DNA from: Margaritifera margaritifera
Taxonomy: Eukaryota > Mollusca > Bivalvia > Unionida > Margaritiferidae
Direction of reading: 5' to 3'
Assembly: GCA_029931535.1 (NCBI GenBank)
Contig: JAQPZY010001498.1
Location: 2,740,001 to 2,804,000, forward strand
Length of the DNA stretch: 64,000 nucleotides
Translations under genes and position numbers: made by a program
Notes under the pieces: model-generated
The model's input: the letters and a program-made list of their open reading frames with translations, nothing else
Told to the model about the DNA's origin: nothing
Databases searched by the model: none
In this document: positions 11,440-23,815 of the stretch, piece by piece
Layout: every line of letters begins with the position of its first letter
Numbering within the stretch: the first letter of the stretch is position 1

Positions 11440-11637
11440 TGTTTGGTTTGGTTTGGTATTATGGATTTAACGCCATTTTTCAGCACATGAAGAACCACCA
11501 ACCCACGGGAAGCTACTGGCAAGCTTTCTCACATAACCACATTGGCCAAGCCCAAGACATGAACCCACGCAGACAGAGGTGAGATGGCTGTGATCAGTAA
11601 AGGCGAGTGCCTTAGACCACTCGGCCACCCGGGGCCC
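11440..11637 (-). mobile_element. tRNA-derived SINE (Leu/Ser-like head)
   Basis: On the minus strand CGGGTGGCCGAGTGGTCTAA has the form of a type II tRNA (Leu/Ser) D arm and A box, followed by GGCACTCGCCTTTAC and a degraded B box. The body contains GAGAAAGCTTGCCAGTAGCT. The 3' end reads TGCTGAAAAATGGCGTTAAA and then a CCAAACC-type short repeat. Sister copies are at 23583 (minus) and 52437 (plus). Confidence 0.8.
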
Positions 11638-13301
11638 CCCCAAGTGACTGTGAAAAAATGACTTGTCCTTGTCACACTTTTACTTGTCCCGATTTTCAAG
11701 TTCATATTTTCTTCATTTTCCAGTGTCTAATGTTCATAATGTTGTCCAAGGGTAGCTTTTGTAATTATGTGGATATAACTGAATAGTGTTCTTCATTAGC
11801 AGGTACCTGATTATAAATGGCAGTGCAATGTTGCAGTGTCTTTTATGTGTGATGTGCTATTGGGCCACACACAAAAAAAAAATGTTTTCTCTATTGTATT
11901 GGTTTTAAAAATAGGGTACACATGTATGCTTTTTTTTTTTTTTAAAACATCAAGTCAAATAATATTTCAAGTGCTTCTAAGTAAATACTGGCCCAAACCG
12001 GTTTAATTAGATGCACAAATCAATTTTGGCAATGTGATTTTTCTCTCCTTTTTTTTTTTACCATGGGGGGAAAAAATGTGCTAGGGTCAGTAATGAGAAA
12101 CAGGGACGGTTGGCGACCGGAAACACGTTTTTTTTTTGGCCTTGTATATACATGTAGTTTCTGTTTTCTGAATGACTAACCTGTTCATTTTACTGTTTTA
12201 GTTGTCTTTTTGTTAGTGGTGGTGGTGGTAATTAGGTACTCCAGTAGGTAATTGTTTATAGTTCTGCTTTACTGTATTCCGCCATATTGATGGTGAACTT
12301 GTAGCTCTGGGGGATACCCAGATGTAACACGATGACATCACAACATCTTTTCCTAAAGTGGCCATACCTGACACACTGGTACAAAAGGCAACTTCCATTT
12401 CTGCCACGATAACATGACTACTTTAACCACCATCCCGCAAACAAATTGCTTTGACCCTCTGCCCTAATGATCAAAACTGCCTCGCTTTCGAATATGACAT
12501 ATTGACACCTTTGAGTTACATTGACAATGTCACTGGAGTATGGTGAGTACAAGCGAGATAAGAAATGTTTGCACATCAATTTACATGATATTCCTTTTTC
12601 TGAACAATGTCTTCCCCATGATGTAAAAGTTTACTTTGCATAGACTGAGCTGTGACCACTTATGGCAGGGAGAAACCACTGGTTAGGAAATACCTGGCCG
12701 AAGACCACAGAAAGCAGGTGAAAATTACAAACCTGACATTTATATAGTTAATTTGCCTGGGGAAATCAGAATGGCCATTGTGACCAAGTTACTGATATGT
12801 AAAGGTGAACATCAGGACAGGTTTGACTATGATAATTTACATAAAACATCCTTAAAATTGTTGTGGTATTGTTTTGTACTGCTACATATACATGTATATA
12901 CATGATGAAAACATTTATAATGCAAATGGACATAATGTCTGGTCATGAACATTTTAGCATGCTTTTGTAGGATCTACAATGACTAAATAACTGCAGTGAC
13001 TTACAAACTTAAAAGTGTTCCTTTAAAATAAAATGTAATTCATCAAAGGTTATACTAATGAACCTGTTTTTCCGAAGGTAAATCAATCAGTTTAATGAAT
13101 TTTTTTATCAGCAAGGTCTGTAAATCAACCTGATGTGTAATGTGTGGTACAACCAATCTGATGCCACAGTCTATGTGACAATTATCCATACTTTAAGAAA
13201 AGAATTACCAGAAAAATCTTACTAAACAGTTGTCTTAAGCAGAGATGTGGAAATATATAATTGAATTGGAATGGGTAGTTTCTGCGTCACTGACACCCAA
13301 T
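11638..13301. other. AT-rich DNA, no gene recognised
   Basis: Several short poly-T and poly-A runs occur near 11870-12140. No gene-like structure is seen. Confidence 0.4.
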
Positions 13302-13353
13302 CTGATTAAAATCGAGATCTGACATATAAGTAGATCTTGATTTTAATCCGATT
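13302..13353. repeat. imperfect inverted repeat (hairpin)
   Basis: AATCTGATTAAAATCGAGATCT and its complement-like AGATCTTGATTTTAATCCGATT form 22-bp arms with two mismatches around an 11-nt loop. A MITE remnant is likely, but no target duplication is evident. Confidence 0.65.
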
Positions 13354-13689
13354 GCACTAATATCCACGTGCGTGTTCATTTACACAGTTACTATTTTTGC
13401 AAATGTTTAAAGGCAGTAAACTAAACTAAACCATTTACATGTGTAAACATTGCACCATTAGTCAGAAGATGGAAAGAAAAAAAAACTTCCATAAGGACCG
13501 GCTTATGACAAAGATATATCGATTTAAAAGCATATTAGAAACTTCAACTGGAGTAGATGGAATAATCATGGCTCAGAAGTTACTTATAGTTATTAAGAAC
13601 AGTTTCATAGTTTAAACTTGCAAAGAGATTTACCCTTTCCAATGCTGACTAAGGAGTCTGAATAGAGTGCTAAAATATGGAGGTTTTGA

Positions 13690-14535
13690 GCTACATTGAG
13701 AGAATCAACAAGTACGCTACTGTCCTTCCATCTCTGAAGGCAGGGGCAATGAGAGCATCAACAAGTACGCTACTGTGCTTCCACGTCTAAAGGCAGGAGC
13801 TATGAGAGCATCGACAAGTACGCTACTGACCTTCCATGTCTGAAGGCAGGAGCTATGAGAGTATCGGCAAGCACGCTACTGTACTTTCATGTCTGAAGGC
13901 ATGGGCCATGAGAGCGTAGACAAGTATGCTACTGTACTTCCATGTCTGAAGGCATGGGCCATGAGAGCGTAGACAAGTATGCTACTGTACTTCCATGTCT
14001 GAAGGCATGGGCCATGAGAGCGTAGACAAGTATGCTACTGTACTTCCATGAGCTATGAGAGTATCGGCAAGCACGCTACTGTACTTTCATGTCTGAAGGC
14101 ATGGGCCATGAGAGCGTAGACAAGTATGCTACTGTACTTCCATGTCTGAAGGCATGGGCCATGAGAGCGTAGACAAGTATGCTACTGTACTTCCATGTCT
14201 GAAGGCATGGGCCATGAGAGCGTAGACAAGTATGCTACTGTACTTCCATGTCTGAAGGCATGGGCCATGAGAGCGTAGACAAGTATGCTACTGTACTTCC
14301 ATGTCTGAAGGCATGGGCCATGAGAGCGTAGACAAGTATGCTACTGTACTTCCATGTCTGAAGGCATGGGCCATGAGAGCGTAGACAAGTATGCTACTGT
14401 ACTTCCATGTCTGAAGGCATGGGCCATGAGAGCGTAGACAAGTATGCTACTGTACTTCCATGTCTGAAGGCAGGGGCTATGAGAGTATCGACAAGTACGC
14501 TACTGTACTTCCATGTCTGAAGGCATGGGCTACTT
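13690..14535. repeat. 53-bp tandem repeat, about 16 copies
   Basis: The unit contains GTCTGAAGGCATGGGCCATG, AGAGCGTAGACAAGTATGCT and ACTGTACTTCCAT. Central copies are almost identical while the left edge and the last two copies are diverged. One shortened copy occurs near 14050, where a diverged unit recurs. Because 53 is not divisible by three, it does not code for a repeated peptide. Confidence 0.95.
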
Positions 14536-15867
14536 TCATAGATACTGTATGAGAATACAACTTGCCAAAATTTAATTGTGTTTCTTAATTGGTGAAAAAA
14601 AGGCAGCAATTAAATATTGTAAGCAAATATCCTATTTACCTGCATATAGTGTGCCCCTAACTCATCTGCTGACTTGCATAATTGGACTATTTTAATGGGT
14701 AAAGACATAATGGGCAATTTAAATCAATTTTTCTAAAAACAAGAGATAAAAGCCATCACAGATATCCCAATCATTTCTCTGTTTACCTCCAACTTCATAC
14801 TTGTTACAAGGTCAGAAATGAAAAGCTGGAGTTTTGCTTTAAAAACGTCTGGGATTGGAAAAAAATCTGGAGTTTATTTTCCAGAACAGAAGTCACTAAC
14901 AATATCTCCTATTGCTGACACCGTTACAAGTTTAAATACAACAGAAACAAATCTGTTATCTTCCACTCATAAGTGAAGGTGATTCTAATGTAAGTCATTT
15001 TTATTCCAAAAAGTCTACAAAATGTAACGAGGCACATAGTCAGCCAACTAATTATTTTATGAGCTATTGAAACAGCCTTTTGTGTGGTGGTATATTTTAA
15101 TACCATATTTCAAGGAATGAAGGTCACTGATTGGCTGAAAATAATAACCAGAAAAAAATTAATGTAATTTTTCAGAAGAAGCCTATGTATGGCTAAATTG
15201 TCCACAATAGTAGCCTTGAACCTTAAATCATTTTATAACTGTCGCTGCACAGATACTACTGGATGTGAACAGGAAGATCTCACCAGGCTGGATTTTTATT
15301 ATGGGCACCTATAAAGGCATTATTTTTAAAAACAAGACATGCTGCATATCATTTTCATCATTTTAAAAGTTTCCTCTTGGACATATCTTTCATACGATGT
15401 AATCATGTTTTGCCGCTCTTACCAAGAAAGTATAGTAATTTGGCCAAACATTAACATTACGATCTATGGGAAATGAATTAGTTGTCTGTGCCCATAAGAA
15501 ATCTTATCTGTGCCAACATATTTTGCTAAAGCGCATACAATGCTGCACCTTGTACCCCATGCAGAGGTAATGGAGGTTACTCCATTATAGGTCAAAAATG
15601 CAGGAGACTCCAGGAAATGCTGGAGACATACATATACATGCAACCCTTCATGAATCCTCTGCACTCTGAATCCATGGGGCTGAGGTTAAAAACCAAGATT
15701 CCGTAATACTTTGAAATTATGACTTTTCATCCATGTCTCTGGGCTGCATTAAAAAAAAAATCCCAAACCTCTGCCATTGTCTACTGGGTACTCACTGTCT
15801 CTGAACATCAAATCAAATGAGGCCAAGCTCTCAATTTATGTTGACCAAGTTTAGATTACAAGGATGT
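14536..15867. other. AT-rich DNA, no gene recognised
   Basis: No supported feature. Confidence 0.4.
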
Positions 15868-15957
15868 TTTGTGTCTGTGTGTATATGTCTGTGTGTGTGT
15901 CTGTCTGTGTGTGCATGTGTGTGTGTGTGTGTGTGTGCATGTGTGTGTGTGTGTGTT
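15868..15957. repeat. (TG)n microsatellite, interrupted
   Basis: TG/GT dinucleotides with scattered TC and CA interruptions. The overlapping reading frames that encode alternating Cys/Val are artefacts. Confidence 0.9.
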
Positions 15958-16325
15958 TTAAACACATTACTGGCTATTTATTATATTCTCTCAATAGGTG
16001 CAGACCACAGACAGAGTTCAGTTTACAGGCAAGATTCTTTGTCAGTCCCTATGAACAGTGACACAATATGAAAATCAAAGACTGATCAATTCCGACTCAT
16101 GCATTATCATATCAGATATAATCACCCTCTCTCAAAATTGTGCAGATGTAAATTAGATTACAACATGTAAATTAGATTACAACAAGAACTGACTAGTGAC
16201 TGGCTAGATGGATGTATGGATAAGCACAAATGGACATGACAAATCACAAAAGTTTTATATACAAAAGTTAAAACTTCAACAAAAAACAATTTCCTTATTC
16301 TTTTTTCAACACAGATCTAACCAGT

Positions 16326-16351
16326 TTTTAGCTCACTTGGGAGCTAAAAAC
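16326..16351. repeat. hairpin TTTTTAGCTC ... GAGCTAAAAA
   Basis: TTTTTAGCTCACTTGGGAGC followed by TAAAAA forms a 10-bp stem. Hairpins of this type next to internal satellites are known in nonautonomous Helitron-like elements of bivalves. It borders the repeats at 16360-17470. Confidence 0.6.
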
Positions 16352-16359
16352 CAAGTAAG

Positions 16360-17470
16360 TTTATGGTATGGCCCTGCATCTGTCGTATGTCAAAAATTGC
16401 TTGTTACCGCTCCGAGTCCATATTTCTGATCCGATTTAAAACAAACTTGGAATAAGGGCTTATATCATCAAAATCTTAGACAAGTTGAGTAAGACTGATG
16501 CATATTAATGAGGTGATCTTGCATCTCATTGGCTGATTTTGTTACCAATCTGGAGGCTATATTTCTAATCTGACTTTGATAAAACTTGTAATACATACTT
16601 ATATTATCAAGATCTCTGACAATTTTTATAATGAGCTAAATCTCCCAGTATGCATATTAATGAGGTGATCTTGCATCTGATTGGCTGAGCTTGCTACCAC
16701 TCTGGAAGCCATTTCATCCAATTTTTCAGAGCAGTTCAGTAATGTGTGAGATCCATGCATATTATTGAGGCAATATTGCATCTGATTGGCTGACTTCATA
16801 ATCACTCTAGAGGCCATATTTCTAATCAGAGTTTAATCAAACCTGAAATATATCACCTACACTGTATGTCTTCAAGATCCTGGATGAGTTTAAATATAGA
16901 GTGAGATCCATGCATATTAATGAGGTGGTCTTCTATCTGATTGGTAGAGCTTGTTACCATTCTGGAGTCCGTATTTCTGATACCATTTTATCAAACTTGA
17001 AATATTTACTGAGCAAGATACACAAATATTAATTAAATAATCTTGCAATTGGGCCGAGCTTGTTAGCATTCTGGAAGTCACATTTCTGATCTGATTTGTA
17101 TCAAACTTGGAAGATGGGTTTATATGATTAAGATCACACATAAGTTTGATAATGAGTGAAATCCATGCATATTAATGAGGTGATTTTGCATCTGATTGGC
17201 TGAACTTGTTACCACTCTAAAGACTTTATTTCTGATCCAATTTTTTGTAAATCCAGTAAACATATGTTAATCAGATCTTAGATGGGTACAATTATGAGCA
17301 AGATCAAGGATGAGAGATGATCTTGTATCTGCTCTGCTGAGCTTGTCAACACTTTAGTGACTATTTTTGATCAGATTTATACTAAATTTAGTAAATCGGC
17401 CTATATCATCAAGATATCTAGTGAGTCTGATTATATGCAAGATCTGCACATAATAATGAAATTCAATGCA
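16360..17470. repeat. degenerate tandem repeats of about 150-170 bp, possible Helitron-like core
   Basis: Six or so diverged units each carry GCATATTAATGAGGTGATCT, TTGCATCTGATTGGCTGA, TTACCACTCTGGA, ATTTCTGATC and ATCAAACTTG. Identity is moderate, so the array is old. It begins next to the TTTTTAGCTC hairpin, an arrangement like that of the pearl-like elements farther along. Confidence 0.75.
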
Positions 17471-20400
17471 GTTACAAATAGTTATTAAATTTTATGCTAT
17501 TTAATCAGTATGTTTTCTCTTTTATAATATCCTTCTTCCATCTCCAAAGGAGACCAAACATAGTAACCCATGATATTGACTACTGAGAATCACTGGTTTG
17601 GGGTTATACAGAGTCTTCCCCTTGAAAAAAGATGCCAACCAGATACAAATAAATTTAGAATACAAGATGCACACATTTCAATCGAACCATTTACTGTATA
17701 AAAATTAACAAAATAATACATCTTTGGGATTAAAATGAATAATTTTTAATTTATAATTGAAGAAAGCCGAGAAAATATCTGGCTATAAGATCAAGTTTGT
17801 AATCTTAAGACACTATTATAATAATGTTTTGTGAGTGGACATAGTGATAGTAACTGAGGAAACATTTGATTAGATGTACTGATGTTAGAGACAATGTAAA
17901 ATTGCAGGCTTGCATAAACAAAATTCAATGTTGTAATTTTGAATAAGAATTCTTCACACAATTATATATATATGTGCTTGTAAGAAATTGTGTTCACTTC
18001 TAATATTGCTTTTGCCCCCATCAGAACATATTTCTTGCAAAAACCATACATGCCTAAGTTTATAAAAGACTTATTTATAAAAACTTGGCCACATTTGAAA
18101 TTCTTAAATATTTGGAAGCAAGTTTGATATGCTTGGTGAAATAGAGTTTGCTAATACTGTCATGTTAAGAGTGCCTGAAACATTTGTTATTTATACATTA
18201 TCTCTTATTTTGTGTATTATTTTATGACATTTCATATATTTAATGCCATTACTCACAGATTATTTGAAATTTATATATTGTATTTGTAGCTTTATAATAA
18301 ATATGCTTTTCTCCTGAAACACTTTCAAATTTAATTACCAAAAGTAAAGAAACTCATGACCTTTAAATAAATCTGTGAATTATAATTTCAATTTGCGTGA
18401 AAGCCATGTGGCACTGTGGACGACAAAGAAAAGCATTGTCTAACTTAACTTTTAATAATCTTGGATGATATTCAATTATGAGAAAGATTATATGCATTTT
18501 AATTATGCCTTTATCTTTGGCGACAATTTGTATCACACTTTACTAAAATAGGTAAAATCGACACAATATAAAGTTTGGGAGATGTAATTTACATAGGTTA
18601 TGTATTTACAATACAGTAGAACCTGTCAGGAAAGACCACCATCCTTTAGCCAAAAAATCATGGTCTCTCATGACAGGTCATAACACTATACAATCAATAA
18701 ATATGTGCATTGAGAATCAGGTCTCTCAAGACAGGTGGTCATTCATAGCAGTAGTCTTTTCAAGATAGATTTTATTGTACATGTACTACATAAATACACC
18801 TGCTTACTGAAGTTGTCAACTGTTAAGTTATGTAAGCCTGGTAAGCAATATCAGGCCCACTTGGGCCTCATGCTATTATTGCAATGTGTTGTGTACTATT
18901 ACATGTGCAGAAATCATAGAATATGCACAGATGGAGAAAGTATATTCCAGTCAATATTTTGTCAATAGATTCACATTTAACAAAGAATAATATATGAGGC
19001 CTACATTGAAAGCAGCAAATGTTACCAACATACGAGTCCTGTTACCATATTATCCGATGACAAGTCTATGCCCATTTTTAAAACTTGCTTGCCAACCAGA
19101 CAACTAGACTGAAAAAATCTGGTTACCCAGCAATGTCATCCGAGTGTCCAATTACAAATTTAGCATTGTGTTTGTTACAAATTATGTGCAAATAAAAGCC
19201 CAAGTTCCTATTTTCTTTTTTAATTTTATGCACACAGCTTGCTGAATTGATTTTGCATCATGACAAAGATACTTATTTAAATTATTAATATAAAAAACTG
19301 GTTGGTCTTGCTAGGCTTTGATACCAAGTCACTTGATTGTCCAGTTTTCATTTTTAGTTGTCCAGGCATTAGGACAATATATTTTTGTACTCCTGCTCTG
19401 GTGAAATTTGCCTCAGTAGACACCACCATATAAAGGACACTTCAGAAATGACAATTATTAACCTTCCTTAATTTTAAAATAAATGTGACCGACCAAAATA
19501 TACAAAAGACACCTGTCTGTAATAGACAGAATTCTTTGGTCCCATAAAAGTCCTTTATAAACAGGTCCCATTTTCAATAAACATTTCAACTTTTCTTCCT
19601 GCAATTGAGATTTTGGAATATCTTTCTTTTTGCTCAGTTGGCAACAATTAATTTTGCACTGAACATTCAGCAGTTATCAACTTTGGCTTATAACAGAGAC
19701 ATAATCTCTTCAATTCTCCTGAAAACAGCTTTGTTATAAAACTGAAGAAATGTCCTCAATTTCGAGAAATTCGTGAACTATCTTTTTTAAGAATAAAAAA
19801 ACAATTCAAATGTGTATATATTTCAAACCGTAGTCATTTTTCCTCTTCTGAACTATCCTGACCTATGAGGAAAATCAGGACTTGTCAGAAGTATCTCAAG
19901 CAAGACAAAGCAAAATTTCAATCTGATCACTTCTCCCCCCCCCCCCCCCCCCCCCGACTCTGAAAACTCAGAATCCCCAAATTGAAATAAAAAATAAAAC
20001 ACTGGGGTGTAGTTAATTTTGGCAGTAGGAGGGGGTGTCCCATGATGAGCCGACTTAACAGCCAGTCTGAAATATCCACCTAAATGCTAATATGGTCTTT
20101 TTATATAGATACTGGTATTAGGTGTAAATATTTTAGGGTGGCTTTTAGACATGTTTTTCAGCGTGAATGCCTCCTAGCGGTACTAAAAGAGGATTACATA
20201 CAAAAGAACATGGTCATATAAGGACCATTTTTGACTCCCATTAAAATCTCAAGTAACTGTCTATTGCATTTTGTTCCATATGAATAAAATATTAACATCT
20301 ACTAACTGCAGCAGTCAATTTTCTCATGAAAATAGTCAAAAGATTTGTTAAAAATCAATTCAAGTAAAGGATATCTTTATCATTTTAGCAAATTTATGTT

Positions 20401-20576
20401 CTTCTAACATACATTACTGACCAACATTAGCTACTGAAACAGTTGTACTAAACTGACCATTTCCAGTATAAAACCTGCTTAACCATACTTTACAGATTTT
20501 TTTTTTGTGCAAATACTTCCTATGGGTCTGTACCAGATGATCAAATGAGACATATTTACGATGCATTTGATGCTTA
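17471..20576. other. AT-rich DNA with a possible transposon end near 18615 and poly-C at 19935-19955
   Basis: TACAGTAGAACCTGTCAGGA near 18614 resembles a pogo/Tigger-type end, and CTCTCAAGACAGGTGGTC follows, but no matching opposite end was found. A 21-C tract lies at 19935-19955. No gene is recognised. Confidence 0.4.
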
Positions 20577-22240
20577 ATAATAATAATACTAATAATAATA
20601 ATGACTTTATTTAGAGAAGGTTACTCAGTTACAGAACCAATCTACCTTGAGACCTTTTGTTATGTACAATATATACAGTATATACAACACAATGTGATAC
20701 ATTTGGCTTAATACTAAAGATCTGAGTTATTCTTAAAGTCAAACAAAGTTTCAAGCGCATAACACATGCACAAGCATCAGTGCACATAAACATATACAAA
20801 ATATTGTACTGTATTGAAAAATTCATCTGTGAAAAAGATGTATAAGCAGAGAAAAGCAGGAGGTATTTATATTACTAGAACTGTTCGACTGTCTTAAGAT
20901 TTCATTCATTTGAGACATTGATTATGAAAAGAAGAAATGCAAGGAGCCTGCCTTATGCTACAGGGAATGTTGTTCCATACCAATGGACCAGTATATTGAA
21001 AGGTCTTTTTAAACAATTCCTTCTTTGGCTTTGGTATAATGTAATTTTTACTTCTAACAGACCTCAAATTTGGAGTACCATCAGCATCTCTTTGTTGAAA
21101 GATATTGATTAGTTAGACAGGAATGGCTTTTCTGGAAACTATATACGTAAATTTGGCCTTTCTAAGAAATATTCTTTCATGTATTGGTAAAATTTTTATA
21201 TAATTCATTGTGTCCTGAAAATTCTCTATACACTGATCTAGAATTAAATGGCATGCCCTCTTTTGGAGTCTTGAAGGTTTTGTTATGTTTTAATTAGAGG
21301 CATTACCCCAAATTACATTACAATAGTCCAGATATGGCTGAATATAACTTCATAAAAGGTGACCCTATACTGAAAAAGAAATGAATGTTCTGATTTTCCC
21401 AAGTAGCCAAAGATAAGACTTAACCATTTTTGAAACATGTATAATGTGAATAGACCAAGTTAGATTGTAATCTACAAATACACCAAGAATTTTATCATGA
21501 GAGGTCATATTGAGGTTCACACTGTCAAATTGAACTTGGAGTTTGTCGCTATCTAGATTTGCTCATTTTTGTTTTGTTGTAACTAGTAGGGCTTTTGTTT
21601 TTCTGTATTTATAATCATACTGTTTTCCTTGCACCATACTTCAAGTCTGTTAAGAGCATCTTGTAAATTATTTTCACGTACAGTTTTGGTTTTACATGAC
21701 TCAGATCACTAGTGTAGTGTAGTCTGCATAAAGGTCAGTGTACGAAATTGAATTTCCTATCTTAAGGGGTAAGTCATTAATAAATAGAATGAATAACAGA
21801 GGTCCAGTGGTCCCCAACGCAGTGCCCACGGGTGCCATGGCGCCCGCCAAGATTTTTGTGTGCCCGCAGAAGGGGTTATAATGAATAAAAAACAAATTTA
21901 AAAAATGGCCTAAGTTAATTGGTTGGTGCCTGCCACTCTCTCATAAACTCACAAATATGCCCGTAGGCACAAAAAGGTTGGAGACCCCTTGGATAGAGGA
22001 TAGAGCCCTAAGATACTCTGCAATTAATATTTTTACTTTCAGAAAGGTGACCATTTAACGATACTTTTTGCACTCTATTAGTTAAGTAAAGTAAACCAGT
22101 TTAGTGAGTTTTCATTACATTGATAGATTTTCAGATTTTCAAGCAAAATTTCATCATCTACAAGATCAAAAGCTTAAGATTTACTTTAATCAAGAACAAA
22201 GTAGACACAGCAGTAAGGGGAAACAACTCCTAAAATTCAA
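20577..22240 (-). mobile_element. non-LTR retrotransposon, 5'-truncated, interrupted and mutated
   Basis: Minus-strand translation shows reverse-transcriptase blocks in order. A segment like AFDLVDDEILLENLKIY precedes SLNWF, then a GSIL segment just before an insertion. GPLLFILFINDLPL lies just after it, followed by DLYADYTTL. The catalytic YADD box reads YADY, and several stops and shifts occur, so it is dead. The 3' end reads AATAAAGTC followed by an (ATT)n tail at 20577-20605. The blocks and the microsatellite tail suit the Jockey/CR1/L2-like group; the clade is inferred. The same family appears at 28138-29321. Confidence 0.8.
21805..21991. mobile_element. hAT-like MITE inside the reverse transcriptase
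   Basis: The left end CAGTGGTCCCCAACGC and the complement of the right end, CAAGGGGTCTCCAACC, form imperfect inverted repeats of the hAT type. The insertion falls between the GSIL and GPLL codons of the conserved reverse-transcriptase motif. I could not find a clean 8-bp target duplication; the right flank instead has GATAGAG twice. Confidence 0.65.
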
Positions 22241-23297
22241 TTCAATATAGCTGACTATCCCATTTCCAAGTGCCTGTGATCTTGTATCAAATTAATTGTG
22301 AGAACTAATTCTTATTGCACCTTCAGATATAAACAGACATGTACTCTGCTGAAAACATTATTTCTAGGGCACAAGCATTTAGGGGGCGCTCTACAGATAA
22401 TACATGCTTCTGAGAGAGTGACAGGTGTAAGATGAAAATGTTTGCAACATGCACAATGGAGAGAATGTAGGCATACCTCTATGCTACTTTCATGTACTGT
22501 GGCTGAAATTTCTTTACATATTGTACTTGTGGAAATTGGACATGATCTAAGCACACAGCAGACAGAAATGGCCGCTCCAAAGTACTCGAAAAATCAGCCT
22601 GAATGAGTCAAAGGTACACTATTTTCAGCAGTTATTAAAATAGAGAAACGAATTTTGCCAGAGTAGGTAATACCAGCCTCTGAAAGTATAATGAATGAAT
22701 TACAAAATATATCAAAAGTAAAAAAAAAGTTATCGGCTCTTTTTTTAAAAATTTACCTTTGAAGTCCAGGAAGTGAAAATGACCAAGCAGAGCTAGCAGT
22801 TTTTTGAGAGGTGCACATCTTAAGTAAAACAAGCTGTATACTCTATAACCCAAGTTGCACCCATCAATCATACACCAAAATAAAGGGAATTCAAAGTTCT
22901 TTTTACAATACCTAAGATATACAAGGTCTTTTTAAATAGCCAGGACAACCAGTGAGGAAAACCTGGGTAATTCTTTTTCTTTAAAAATCTAACCCTATGC
23001 AAAGTACGAAACTGGAGAGTGACACCTTATGCATGCAAGTAAAAATTAACCTCGTAGATGTTTTCAGGTGGTGAATTTTGGTCAAACTTAAAAAGATGTA
23101 ATGAATCCATATATACACATTTTTGAGTATGAACTCTGAACTCTAATGCCTGCAAAAGAAACACTGAATTTTGGCTTCTCAGTCCACTCAGCATTAACAT
23201 AATGCAGGGGCTGCTAAATTAACTAGAAATTTATTCACAGAACTTGCATGCTCCACAACCAATTCCTCATCTTCAGCATTAAATGAATTACCTGCAA
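22241..23297. other. AT-rich DNA, no gene recognised
   Basis: Short frames only; none shows splice support or recognisable domains. Confidence 0.4.
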
Positions 23298-23430
23298 GTA
23301 TGTATGTATGTATGTATGTATGTATGTATGTATGTATGTATGTATGTATGTATGTATGTATGTATGTATGTATGTATGTATGTATGTATGTATGTATGTA
23401 TGTATGTATGTATGTATGTATGTATGTATA
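23298..23430. repeat. (GTAT)n tetranucleotide microsatellite, about 33 units
   Basis: Uninterrupted GTAT repetition. Translations on either strand give Tyr-Val-Cys-Met or Tyr-Ile-His-Thr repeats, which are artefacts of the microsatellite. Confidence 0.97.
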
Positions 23431-23582
23431 GGGGTTTAATGGCACATCAGCACATTCCTGGTTATAGAGTTCCAATTAAAAGCATAGTTATAGAAATATA
23501 AAAAGAGAAACATTTTAGGAAGATAAACCCTTCAAAATAACTTTAAATATGTAGTCTTTCAAGATAAAAGGCAAAAATTCTG

Positions 23583-23815
23583 GTTTGGTTCTGTGCATTT
23601 AACGCCATTTTTCAGCACATAATAGGCTATACATGGCAGCCAGTATATTTAGTGAAGGAAGAACCCCGAAAGAACCACATACCCACGAAAGCTACTGGCA
23701 AGCTTTCTCACATACCCACCTCAGCAGAGCCGAGACTCAAACCCACACAGACAAAGGTGAGATGTGAGTGATCTGTAAAGGCGAGCACCTTAGACCACCC
23801 GGTCACATGGCCACC
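23583..23815 (-). mobile_element. tRNA-derived SINE (Leu/Ser-like head)
   Basis: Same family as 11440-11637: minus-strand GGTGGCCATGTGACCGGGTG head, GAGAAAGCTTGCCAGTAGCT body and TGCTGAAAAATGGCGTTAAA near the 3' end. This copy has about 35 extra bases between the body and the 3' end (AGGCTATACATGGCAGCCAG on the plus strand). Confidence 0.8.

Noticed and set aside
18614..19580. Complete Tigger/pogo-type element starting CAGTAGAACCTGTC
   Set aside because: No matching opposite terminus or TA-bounded end was found.
23194..23501. Reading frames on both strands with Tyr-Ile-His-Thr or Tyr-Val-Cys-Met repeats
   Set aside because: They are translations of the (GTAT)n microsatellite.
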